Source: an uncultured Elioraea sp.
Lineage (GTDB): Bacteria; Pseudomonadota; Alphaproteobacteria; Acetobacterales; Acetobacteraceae
Direction of reading: 5' to 3'
DNA: 64,000 nucleotides
Assembly (NCBI GenBank): GCA_937928775.1
Contig: CALFVI010000019.1
Coordinates: forward strand, 1-64,000
The position numbers and the translations under genes were made by a program. Below are positions 56,572-64,000 of this stretch, piece by piece (position 1 is the stretch's first letter; each line of letters begins with the position of its first letter). The notes under the pieces are model-generated. The model worked only from the letters and a program-made list of their open reading frames with translations. It was not told where the DNA came from and did not search any database.

Positions 56572-56904
56572 ATGGACGGAAGCGGCATCACCATCGAATG
56601 GTGGGTCCGAGTGATCGAACTGCCCATCCTGGCGGGGCTGTTCAAGCTGATGTGGGACATCAAGAGGGATGTGATCGCGCGGATCGAGCGCATCGAGTTG
56701 CGCCACGCGGAAACCACGGCCGACCTTCGCGCCGAGATCGCTTCCTTCAAGCTCGAGGTCGCGCGCGGCTACGTGCCCATCCAGATGATGCGCGAACTCG
56801 ACCGCCGCCTATCGCTACAGCTGATGCGCATCGAGGAGAAGCTCGACGTGCTCGGGCCCCGCGCCCGCCCCCGCCGCAGCGAGGCCGAACTGCCGCACGA
56901 CTGA
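56572..56904 (+). CDS. Small one-TM phage protein, possible holin or spanin-like
   Basis: A 110-residue protein with one hydrophobic helix ('WWVRVIELPILAGLFKLMWD', about residues 10-29) followed by a long charged coiled coil (about 35-100). Proteins of this type close similar prophage-like loci. T7 has a one-TM holin (gp17.5) near its terminase genes; here the protein is longer and comes after TerL, so a holin role is only a guess. Confidence 0.72.
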   Translation: MDGSGITIEWWVRVIELPILAGLFKLMWDIKRDVIARIERIELRHAETTADLRAEIASFKLEVARGYVPIQMMRELDRRLSLQLMRIEEKLDVLGPRARPRRSEAELPHD

Positions 56905-56914
56905 CCACGCCCCG

Positions 56915-57757
56915 TCATCGCGGCCTCAGTCGGTATTCGGCCTGGTGACCGAGGGTGGCAAGGATGACGACGGCTGCGCCGACGAGATCGAGCGCGCCCG
57001 GCGCCAGCCCGAACACCAGAGCATCGAACAGCACAGCCCACAGCATGGCGGTGAAATCGAGCGGGGCAAGCCGCGACGGCTCCGTCGCCCGCACCGCAGC
57101 GGTGAGCGCGAGGTTCGCTCCGGTCCAGACGACGCCGTTGACCAGCAGCAAGGCGAGATCGCGCGCGACGGGCGGAACCCAGGTCGCCATCGCGACAGGA
57201 CCGAACAGCACCGCCCCCTGCAGTGCCGGCACCGCCAACGCCACCGCCAACCCCTCACGCGCGCCCAGCTTGCGCGTCGTGATCATCACCCCCGCGGTCG
57301 AGGCGGTGCCGACGAGCGCTGAAAGATAGCCGACCAGCGCCCCCTCGCCCGTCAGGGCCGGCACAATCGGCACCAGGACGCCGAGGAAGGCCAGCCCCGC
57401 CCAAGCCCAGGCGCGCGGCGCCACCCGCTCGCCGAGCACCGCGACCGCAAGCCCCATGGTGAAGAACGGGGCGAGGAAGAACACGATGTAGGCGTCGAGC
57501 AGGGGCAACAGCGCGAAAGCTTGGAAGAAAAAGAAAGCCGAACTCAGGATGAGCCCGCCCCGCAGAGCGTGCAACGCAAGACGCCCCGGCGGGATAGCGC
57601 CAGCCCGCACCGCGACCGGAGCGGAGAGTGCGAGCCCGACCGCGCTGCGCAGGGCGATCACCTGTGCCGAGCCATAAGCCCCCGAAAGCCACTTCGCGAT
57701 CGCATCCAGCACAGCGAACAGCGCGATCGCGATCAGCATCAGCAGAGGCCCGCGCAC
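56915..57757 (-). CDS. EamA/DMT-family transporter
   Basis: A 280-residue inner-membrane protein with ten predicted helices in two EamA repeats ('FFQAFALLPLLDAYIVFFLA' in the first, 'VWTGANLALTAAVRATEPSR' in the second). DMT exporters carry amino acids, nucleosides or other metabolites; the substrate cannot be read. It is divergent from pyrD (97 bp) and marks the return to chromosomal genes after the virion cassette. Confidence 0.9.
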   Translation of the reverse strand: MRGPLLMLIAIALFAVLDAIAKWLSGAYGSAQVIALRSAVGLALSAPVAVRAGAIPPGRLALHALRGGLILSSAFFFFQAFALLPLLDAYIVFFLAPFFTMGLAVAVLGERVAPRAWAWAGLAFLGVLVPIVPALTGEGALVGYLSALVGTASTAGVMITTRKLGAREGLAVALAVPALQGAVLFGPVAMATWVPPVARDLALLLVNGVVWTGANLALTAAVRATEPSRLAPLDFTAMLWAVLFDALVFGLAPGALDLVGAAVVILATLGHQAEYRLRPR

Positions 57758-57854
57758 CCCACTCCCCCTTCGCCGCGTGCGCTCCGCTCATGCCTGCCGC
57801 GCGGAGCCGCGTCCAGACTTCCGCCCGCGCCTCCGGTCGGGCAAAGGGCGTTCG

Positions 57855-58931
57855 ATGCTTCCACCAGCCCTCGCCTCGCGCCTGATGCCGCTTGTGCGCT
57901 GTCTCGACCCCGAGACCGCGCATCGTGCCGGCCTACTCGCCCTCCGCCTCGGTCTTGTTGCCGTCACCTCGACCAGACCCGACCCTCGCCTTCGGGTCTC
58001 CGCCCTGGGGCTCCGCTTCGCCAACCCGGTCGGCCTCGCTGCCGGCTTCGACAAGGATGCGGAGGCGATTCGCCCCCTCTTCGGCCTCGGTTTCGGCTTC
58101 GTCGAGGCGGGCGGGGTGACGCTTCGCCCGCAGCAGGGCAACCCGCGACCGCGCGTCTTCCGACTCGCCGAGGATCGCGCGGTGATCAACCGCCTCGGCC
58201 TCAACTCGGCCGGCTGGGCGGTGGTGAAGCGGCGCCTTGCGCGACTGCGGGCCGAAGGGCCTCTGCCTGGCCCCCTCTTCCTCAATGTCGCCCCGAACAA
58301 GGACTCGCAAGACCCGCTGACCGACATCGCACACGTGGTGGCCGAAGCGTCCCCTCTCGTCGAGGCCTGCGTGCTGAACGTCTCCTCGCCGAACACGCCG
58401 GGCTTGCGCGATTTGCAGGTGGGAGAGCGGCTCGGCGCGCTGGTTTCCGCAGCACGGCAGGCGCGCGGGCAGGCGAAGGCCCGGCTTCTCGTGAAGATCG
58501 CACCCGATCTTGATCCCAAAGCCCTTGAGGCGATCGTCGAGACCGCGATCGCGCACGGTGTTGATGGTCTGATCGTGTCCAACACCACCATCGCACGGCC
58601 GCCCTCGCTGCGCAGCCGGCACGCGTCGCAAGCGGGCGGGCTTTCTGGCAGCCCGCTGTTCGCTCCCTCCACAGCGCTGTTGCGCGAGGCGGCCCGCCTC
58701 GCGCGCGGGCGTCTGACCTTGATCGGCTGCGGCGGGGTCTCCTCCGCCGACCAGGCCTACGCCAAGATTCGCGCCGGAGCGTCTCTGGTGCAGCTCTACA
58801 CCGGGCTGATCTACGAGGGGCCGGGGCTCGTTGCGCGCATCCTCGCCGGCCTCTCCGCCCGCCTTGCCGCCGACGGCTTCGCCTCGATCGCGGATGCCGT
58901 CGGCGCCGATCTCGTCGAGGCCCGCGCATGA
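57855..58931 (+). CDS. pyrD: Dihydroorotate dehydrogenase (quinone), class 2
   Basis: PyrD oxidises dihydroorotate to orotate in pyrimidine synthesis and passes electrons to ubiquinone at the membrane. The 358-residue product has 'FANPVGLAAGFDKDAEAIRP', 'VEAGGVTLRPQQGNPRPRVF', 'INRLGLNSAGW' and the catalytic-serine loop 'NVSSPNTPGLRDLQ', all class 2 features. ATG 57855 gives the normal length; the frame is open upstream. It overlaps the HAD gene by 4 bp. Confidence 0.96.
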   Translation: MLPPALASRLMPLVRCLDPETAHRAGLLALRLGLVAVTSTRPDPRLRVSALGLRFANPVGLAAGFDKDAEAIRPLFGLGFGFVEAGGVTLRPQQGNPRPRVFRLAEDRAVINRLGLNSAGWAVVKRRLARLRAEGPLPGPLFLNVAPNKDSQDPLTDIAHVVAEASPLVEACVLNVSSPNTPGLRDLQVGERLGALVSAARQARGQAKARLLVKIAPDLDPKALEAIVETAIAHGVDGLIVSNTTIARPPSLRSRHASQAGGLSGSPLFAPSTALLREAARLARGRLTLIGCGGVSSADQAYAKIRAGASLVQLYTGLIYEGPGLVARILAGLSARLAADGFASIADAVGADLVEARA

Positions 58932-59800
58932 GGCTGCTTGAGGGGTTCGCACCACTCGCCGAGGCGTATGACGGGTTCATCGTCGACCTCTGGGGCGTGG
59001 TGCACGACGGGGTCGCGCCCTACCCTGGAGCGGTCGAAACTCTTGCGAACCTAAAACGTCTCCGCAAGCGGGTGGTGCTGCTCTCCAACGCTCCGCGCCG
59101 GGCGGAGGCGGCGGCGGCGGCGATGCGCGCCATGGGCATTGGCGATGCGCTCTACGACGCCATCCTTACCTCGGGCGAGGCGGTGCATCGGGCGTTGCGC
59201 GACCGCACCGACCCCTGGTTCGCGCGGCTTACGCCCCCGCTCTATCACTTGGGCCCTGAGCGCGACCGCAACGTGTTCGACACGCTCGGCCTGCCCGAGG
59301 CCGGTACCCCGGAGGAGGCGGGCTTTGTGCTGAACACCGGCCCCGACGACCAGCTCGCCGGGCAGACGCTCGAGCAGTTCCTGCCGCTGCTTCGCCGCTG
59401 CCTGGCGGCCGGCCTGCCGATGATCTGCGCCAACCCCGACCTTGAAGTGATCCGGGGCGGGGTGCGCGTCTTGTGCGCAGGCGCGCTCGCCGAAGCCTAC
59501 GCCGAGCTCGGCGGCGAGGTGCGCTCTCTCGGCAAGCCTGATCCTGCGATCTATGACATGGTGCTCGCTCTGCTCGGTGTTCCCGATCGCGCCCGCGTGC
59601 TCGCGGTTGGCGATTCGCTGCGCACCGACATCGCGGGCGCCAAGGCGGCGGGGATCGAGTCTGCTTGGGTGATCGGCGGCATCCATGCGGCGGAACTCAG
59701 CGCCCCGCCTGGGGGGCTGCCGCCCGCGCCTGTGGTGGAAGCCGCGCTCGCCCGCGCGGGGCTTGCTCCTGCCGCCGTGCTGCCGGCGTTCCGCTGGTGA
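58928..59800 (+). CDS. HAD-superfamily class IIA phosphatase (TIGR01459 type)
   Basis: A 290-residue HAD enzyme with motif I 'FIVDLWGVVHDGVAPYPGAV', motif II 'VVLLSNAPRR', and 'SLGKPDPAIYDMVLALLG' with 'VLAVGDSLRTDIAGAKAAGI' for motifs III and IV. This is the TIGR01459 pattern of alphaproteobacteria; natural substrates are unknown. ATG overlaps the pyrD stop, so it is translated with pyrD. Confidence 0.92.
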   Translation: MRLLEGFAPLAEAYDGFIVDLWGVVHDGVAPYPGAVETLANLKRLRKRVVLLSNAPRRAEAAAAAMRAMGIGDALYDAILTSGEAVHRALRDRTDPWFARLTPPLYHLGPERDRNVFDTLGLPEAGTPEEAGFVLNTGPDDQLAGQTLEQFLPLLRRCLAAGLPMICANPDLEVIRGGVRVLCAGALAEAYAELGGEVRSLGKPDPAIYDMVLALLGVPDRARVLAVGDSLRTDIAGAKAAGIESAWVIGGIHAAELSAPPGGLPPAPVVEAALARAGLAPAAVLPAFRW

Positions 59801-59840
59801 GACCCTGGCGGCCGGCCTCCCGTGACTCTAGGCTCGGGCG

Positions 59841-61076
59841 ATGAGCCCGCGCGACACCGCCGGTGCCGACCCGACCGCCAAGCCCTCTCCGGCCCGGGGC
59901 CTTCGCCCCGTCCCGCCCACCTGGCTTCTGGTCGCGCTCACCTCGATCGGCCCCTTTAGCTTGCAGATCCTGGTGCCGTCCCTGCCGGGCCTTGCGCGCC
60001 TGTTCGGGGTTGCGGCCGCCTCCGCCCAGTTGGCGCTGACGGGCTATCTCGCTGGCGTTGCGGTCGGCCAGCTGCTCTACGGGCCTCTGTCTGACCGGTT
60101 TGGGCGCAAGCCGCTCGCTGTGGCGGGTTTGGCGCTGTTCCTCACCGCCTCGCTCGCAGCGGCCTTTGCAACAACCGTAAGCGGGCTGATCCTCGGTCGC
60201 ATTATCCAGGCAGTGGGCGGGTGTTCGGGGATGGTGCTGGCGCGGGCGATGATCCGCGACTGTTTCCCGCGCGACCGCGCCGCTTCTGTCATGGCGTTTG
60301 TGCTGGCCGGCATGACGGCCGCGCCGATGCTTGCCCCTGTCATCGGGGGCCTGCTCGACGAGGCGTTCGGCTGGCGGGCCAACCTTGTGCTCACCACGCT
60401 TGCCGGGGCGGCCCTGCTCGCCGCTGTCGTGTTCAAGCTCGAAGAGACTTTGCCTGCGCCCCTTCCGTTGCCGGGCGTGGCTGGGTTCCTGCGCGCCAAT
60501 CTCGGGCTGTTGCGCCTGCCCGGGTTCCTCGTCTTCGCCGGCGCCTTCTCCGCCTCCTCGGGCGTGTTCTTCTCCTTCCTCGGCGGCGCGCCGTTCGTTG
60601 TGGTCGAAGGGCTTGGTCTCAACCCCACCACCTATGGGCTGGCCTTCGCCCTTGTCTCCATCGCCTACGCCGGCGGCAACATGGTCACCGCCCGGCTCGC
60701 GCAGCGTCTCGGCGTCGCGCGCCTCCTCCGTTTCGGGACCGGTGTGACATTCCTCGGCGCCGCGGCCGCGCTCGCCCTCGTCCTCTCTCGTCCGCCCTCG
60801 TTGCTCAACCTGTTCGGCCCGGCGCTGCTGATGGCGGTGGGCAACGGCATTGCGCAGGCGAATGCGCTCGCCGGCGCGGTCAGCGTGCGGCCGGGTCTCG
60901 CCGGTACGGCCTCCGGCCTGTCGGGTGCCTTGCAGATGGGGTTCGGAGCGCTGGCGACCGTGCTGGTCGGCGCGACGGAGACCGGTTCCGGAGCGGCGAC
61001 CGCCGCCTGCATGCTCGGCTCGGCCGCGGTTTGCCAGGCAATCCTGTTCGTCGCCGGCCGCTGCGGCCTGCTGTAG
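59841..61076 (+). CDS. Bcr/CflA-family MFS drug-efflux transporter
   Basis: A 411-residue major facilitator with 12 predicted helices. 'SLQILVPSLPGLARLFGVAA', 'LTGYLAGVAVGQLLYGPLSD' with RFGRKPL (MFS motif A), and 'ILGRIIQAVGGCSGMVLARA' with 'MIRDCFPRD' are Bcr/CflA features. It should export small molecules by proton antiport. It lies 40 bp after the HAD gene and is followed by an 858-bp gap. Confidence 0.92.
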   Translation: MSPRDTAGADPTAKPSPARGLRPVPPTWLLVALTSIGPFSLQILVPSLPGLARLFGVAAASAQLALTGYLAGVAVGQLLYGPLSDRFGRKPLAVAGLALFLTASLAAAFATTVSGLILGRIIQAVGGCSGMVLARAMIRDCFPRDRAASVMAFVLAGMTAAPMLAPVIGGLLDEAFGWRANLVLTTLAGAALLAAVVFKLEETLPAPLPLPGVAGFLRANLGLLRLPGFLVFAGAFSASSGVFFSFLGGAPFVVVEGLGLNPTTYGLAFALVSIAYAGGNMVTARLAQRLGVARLLRFGTGVTFLGAAAALALVLSRPPSLLNLFGPALLMAVGNGIAQANALAGAVSVRPGLAGTASGLSGALQMGFGALATVLVGATETGSGAATAACMLGSAAVCQAILFVAGRCGLL

Positions 61077-61934
61077 GGTCAGGAGGGGGGTGTTTCCTGG
61101 AACCGAGTGAGGGGCGCCCGGGAGGGGGTAGAGCTCGCTTCGACGCCGGTTGCGTTCCTGTTCATGCCGGGAGAGTAGGAGGGTTTGCGGGCCTCTTTCG
61201 CCCTCTCGCCTGGCGCCCGAGGGTGGATGGACGCCCGCTTCGGTGGCGCGCGGCGTGATGTGCCGGGGGGCGGATGGCCACTCCGACCGCCTCCGCTCCG
61301 AGTGCCGAGGGCGGCATTCGCCCGCCGGTGAAGCTCCCCAAGGCTGAAGACGACCGCCGCAACGACCGACAGCCGGATCCTCGATTCACGGACGGGGTCG
61401 ATCAGCCACAACGGGGGTCATCTCGGGCGGGGTCGGTTGGCTGCAGGCCGCGCGGAGCCGGCGCCGTGCTCACCCCAGCACTGCGAGATGCGCCGCGATC
61501 TTTGCGCACGCCCGGCAGGGAGAACCCGATTGCTACAGTTTCATTCGACAATGGCCGGCCTCAACGCACTGGACAGCACATGCAGGCAAGCGGCCAAAGG
61601 TGACACGGGAGAGCGCCTCGTTCGCCACGAAGGCGCAAGGCCCTTCTTTTCCCGTCTGCGTCTCACCCGTCTCCGCGGTCGACGCGTCCTGTGACACGTG
61701 TGGGCACGCCTTCCGCATCCGGCGCTGGTCGGGATCGTTGCTAACATTTCCATGCCGTACCAGTTGCACCGCGTTGCGACGCGGATGTCGCGACCCGCAG
61801 CGTCGGAGCTCGACGGGAAGAGCTGAGACGGAACGGCCTAGCCGGGAGTGCGGCGGCACGCTGATCGGTCTTGAGTGGCCGTCGTTTTTTGGCCTACTGT
61901 CCTTGCAATTCAAAATAGATCGAGGAAACGCCCA
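61077..61934. other. 858-bp gap without a recognisable gene
   Basis: Several frames are open but their translations are Arg/Pro/Ser-rich with no family pattern. The right part (61700-61930) is less GC-rich and may hold the promoter of the propeller gene. A small RNA or a degraded gene cannot be excluded. Confidence 0.45.
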
Positions 61935-63224
61935 ATGCTGGAACGTCGAAAGGTTTTGGCCACCGCCGGCTTATCGGCAAGCTTGCCGCTTTGGGCGCTT
62001 GGGGGCTGCGCCGGCGTCAACGGCGGAGGGGTCAGCGCGGCACAGCGCCCCGTGTTTGCCTTGCGCGGCGACGGTGCCGTGTTGGCGATCGATCCCGCAA
62101 CAGACCGCATCACGGCCCGCATCGTTACCGGCGGCGCAGGCGGAACGCTCGGCAGCCTCACCCCAGACGGGCGCTGGCTCTACGTCGCCAACAATGCGCC
62201 TGGGCAGAGGACTCTGAACAAGATCGACACCCAACTGTTGCGTGTCGCGGCGACGCTGGAGACCGGCAATCGGCCAAAGCATCCGGTGGTCTCGCCCGAC
62301 GGGCAGACTGTCGCGCTGAACCACTCGGGGCTCGATGCTGGCAAGACCCGCGTGGCTTTCATTGACGTCGCTTCAGATCGGATCCGCACGGTCGAGATCC
62401 CGGTGCGCAACAGCCAGCACACTGGCGATGTGACCATGCACGGCCTGTGGCTGCACGACGCCCGACACTACGTCGTCGGGAACTACGCTGACAATGAGGT
62501 CGTGGTCATCGATTCAAGTTCGTTGCAAGTCCATACCGTTCCGGTCGAGGGCAATCCGCACTACTTCGACAGTCGCGGGCGCGAACTGTGGGTCACGCTC
62601 GAGGCGGTCGAGCCGAAAACCATCCGCTCTCGGCCCCTGGTTGCTATGTTCGACGCGAGCCAGCCCATGGCTTTGCGTCGCACGGGGCAGGTCGCGATGA
62701 CCCTCTCAGCCGAAGAGACGGCCAACCTCGCGCGGATTGAAGGGCATCACGGTACCTTCACCACGGCGGGCGACGCCTTCATCGTCTGCAATCGCGGCAG
62801 CGGCAGTGCTCTGGAAGGCGGCTCGATCGAGGTGTTTGACGCCCACTCGCGCCAGCGCCTCGCCACGCTGCAGCTCGGCATCCGGGGTGCCGGACACGCC
62901 TATCTCACGCCGGACGGGCGGTTCGCGCTGATCACCCAATACAACGACACGCGCGTGCCCGTTCTCGACCTGCAGACATTCCGCACTGTCGCCACCATCG
63001 ATGCCGGACGCGGCGGCCATCTCGGCCACGTTGCCTTCACGGCCGATGGCCGCAAGGCCTACATCAGCAACCGCAGAAGCGACGAGGTTCTGGTGATCGA
63101 CACCGCGCAGTGGACGATTGCAGGACGGATCGCGACCGGAACCAGCGGCCAAGCCCAGGGGATGGTGCTGAACACGCACTATGCGGTGTTTGAGCGCGTA
63201 GGCAGCCGGGCCGTTCTCGCGTGA
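61935..63224 (+). CDS. Tat-exported YVTN-type beta-propeller lipoprotein
   Basis: A 429-residue protein with a twin-arginine start (ERRKVLATAG) and a lipobox-like LGGC at about residues 23-26, so it is likely a periplasmic lipoprotein. Repeats such as 'TPDGRWLYVANNAPGQR', 'VSPDGQTVALNHSGL', 'TPDGRFALITQYNDTRV' and 'TADGRKAYISNRRSDEVL' build a seven-bladed propeller. Histidines occur at 'TMHGLWLHDARHY', 'EGHHGTF' and 'GGHLGH'. It overlaps the COG0523 GTPase gene, hinting at a metal role such as that of AztD-like zinc chaperones; this is inference. ATG 61935 follows GAGGAAACG. Confidence 0.85.
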   Translation: MLERRKVLATAGLSASLPLWALGGCAGVNGGGVSAAQRPVFALRGDGAVLAIDPATDRITARIVTGGAGGTLGSLTPDGRWLYVANNAPGQRTLNKIDTQLLRVAATLETGNRPKHPVVSPDGQTVALNHSGLDAGKTRVAFIDVASDRIRTVEIPVRNSQHTGDVTMHGLWLHDARHYVVGNYADNEVVVIDSSSLQVHTVPVEGNPHYFDSRGRELWVTLEAVEPKTIRSRPLVAMFDASQPMALRRTGQVAMTLSAEETANLARIEGHHGTFTTAGDAFIVCNRGSGSALEGGSIEVFDAHSRQRLATLQLGIRGAGHAYLTPDGRFALITQYNDTRVPVLDLQTFRTVATIDAGRGGHLGHVAFTADGRKAYISNRRSDEVLVIDTAQWTIAGRIATGTSGQAQGMVLNTHYAVFERVGSRAVLA

Positions 63225-64000
63225 CCCCGCTTGCCGCCGAGAGTGATGGGCACGCCCTAGCGGAGGCGATCCTGGTCAGCGGATTTCTCGGCGCCGGGAA
63301 GACGAGTTTTATCGCGCACGTTTTGCTCCCGTGGCTGGTTCGGCGTCACCGGCCTGCCCTGCTCGTCAACGACTCGGGGGACGAAAATTTCGACGCCGAC
63401 CGCTTGGCGCAGGCGGGGGTGCCGCTGGTTTCGGTTGCTGGCGGGTGCGGCTGTTGCGCGGTCGAGGGGGCGATGGCGGAGGCAGTGGCGCGACTGGCGC
63501 GGGGCGAACATCGCCCGGTGGTGATCGAAGGCTCCGGGCTGGCCGATCCCGGCCCCATCCTCGAGGCCTTGCGCGCCGACGGTATCGCCAGCACCGTCGT
63601 GCTTGCTGTGGTGCATGGACCCACCTGGCGGGAGCGGCTGCCTCTGGCGCCGGTGCAAGGGCAGCTTGCTTTCGCGGATTGGGTCTTCATCACCGCTGCC
63701 GAGGAGATGCCGCCGGCCGAGATCAGGCGGCTGACCCGGGCGGTGTCGGAGCACCGAGCAAGACCGAACTCCTTCTGGCGGCGAGATGCGGGCGTGCTTG
63801 ATCCGCGCTGGCCCGGCGTGCTGGCAGCCTTGGCGGGAGCGCCTGATCGCGCCCAGCCCCTGGCACGCCGCCGCAGCGGCCCGACGCCACAGCATGCCGG
63901 CATGGCATCGCGGACTCTCCCGGTTCGGCATTGGGCCACCAGGGAGGCGTGGGAAGAGTGGGTGCATGCCCTGCCCGCGAGGGTTTGGCGGGTGAAAGGG
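63221..64000 (+). CDS. COG0523 (CobW/YjiA) metal-insertion GTPase, 3' truncated by the window
   Basis: The frame runs from GTG 63221, inside the propeller stop, to the end of the window (260 codons). The P-loop is 'GFLGAGKTSF', followed by the metal-binding GCGCCAVEG (CxCC) and 'VVIEGSGLADPGPILEALRA'. These G3E GTPases deliver zinc, cobalt or other metals. The end 'LPARVWRVKG' is like the start of the CobW C-terminal domain. Translation coupling with the propeller lipoprotein suggests they serve the same metal. The metal is not known. Confidence 0.92.
   Translation, partial: MTPLAAESDGHALAEAILVSGFLGAGKTSFIAHVLLPWLVRRHRPALLVNDSGDENFDADRLAQAGVPLVSVAGGCGCCAVEGAMAEAVARLARGEHRPVVIEGSGLADPGPILEALRADGIASTVVLAVVHGPTWRERLPLAPVQGQLAFADWVFITAAEEMPPAEIRRLTRAVSEHRARPNSFWRRDAGVLDPRWPGVLAALAGAPDRAQPLARRRSGPTPQHAGMASRTLPVRHWATREAWEEWVHALPARVWRVKG

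Larger units (their letters stand above)
44631..56904 (+). mobile_element. Podovirus (T7-type) virion gene cassette, prophage remnant or domesticated particle
   Basis: Twelve plus-strand genes and one small minus-strand gene lie in 12.3 kb. The order portal, scaffold, capsid, tail tube A, tail tube B, gp14-like, tail fibre, TerS-position protein, TerL follows the T7 morphogenesis block. No integrase, attachment repeats, polymerase, lysin, or large internal-core proteins (gp15/gp16) can be seen. GC content and codon use look like the host's, indicating long residence. The left and right limits are set by the first and last genes of phage character, not by seen att sites. Confidence 0.82.

Noticed and set aside
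43844-57000. Attachment sites, tRNA gene or integrase at the cassette edges
   Set aside because: I looked for a tRNA, direct repeats at both edges and integrase motifs and saw none; exact repeats shorter than about 15 bp could be missed by eye.

Overview
The window is GC-rich, densely packed chromosomal DNA from an alphaproteobacterium. The GC bias, FlbT and FlbD flagellar regulators, HdaA, class I lysyl-tRNA synthetase, Usg, UbiM-like hydroxylase and alphaproteobacterial gamma-glutamylcysteine ligase together suggest the Rhodospirillales, probably an Acetobacteraceae-like lineage. This placement is an inference from protein character, not from a search.

Layout: (1) 1-6571, all on the plus strand: end of a DUF2066 protein, CDP-alcohol phosphatidyltransferase, PerM-type permease, HdaA, polyphosphate kinase and exopolyphosphatase, tightly coupled by 4-bp overlaps. 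(2) 6572-8074: a small secreted protein with a possible Fur-type operator, a 595-bp gap without a convincing gene, then flbT on the minus strand. (3) 8363-19668: a flagellar cluster, fliK-flgD then fliF-fliG-fliH-fliN-flbD-flhA-flhF-flhG. flbT and fliK diverge from two near-consensus sigma-54 promoters with two 15-bp palindromes between them; the sigma-54 activator FlbD is encoded in the same cluster, and a third matching palindrome lies upstream of fliF. (4) 19679-30594: metabolism and envelope genes (methyltransferase, ubiA, rsmE, gshA, a five-PAS histidine kinase coupled to ctaA, a GT2 glycosyltransferase, a VTT membrane protein, a UbiM-like hydroxylase, usg). (5) 30750-33396: groES-groEL with a promoter and CIRCE operator, then a cold-shock protein with a terminator. 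(6) 33533-37031: a compositionally looser stretch with a Bug/TctC solute-binding protein, an isocitrate-lyase/PEP-mutase family enzyme starting at TTG, and a TupA-like ATP-grasp enzyme. (7) 36982-43843: DinG-type helicase, class I LysRS, and an MprF-like membrane protein whose aminoacyl-transfer domain is cut short.

(8) 43853-56904: an S24/LexA-type repressor with a palindrome at its start codon, divergent from a compact cassette of podovirus (T7-type) virion genes in T7 order: portal, scaffold, capsid, two tail-tube proteins, a gp14-like protein, tail fibre, a small protein in the TerS position, large terminase, and a one-TM small protein. No integrase, polymerase, lysin or large internal-core protein is visible. 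It may be a decayed prophage or a domesticated particle; this is the most interesting region of the window. (9) 56915-64000: EamA transporter, pyrD, HAD phosphatase, Bcr/CflA-type MFS transporter, an 858-bp gap, a Tat-exported beta-propeller lipoprotein, and a translationally coupled COG0523 (CobW-type) metal GTPase that runs off the end.

No rRNA, tRNA, insertion sequence or CRISPR array was recognised.
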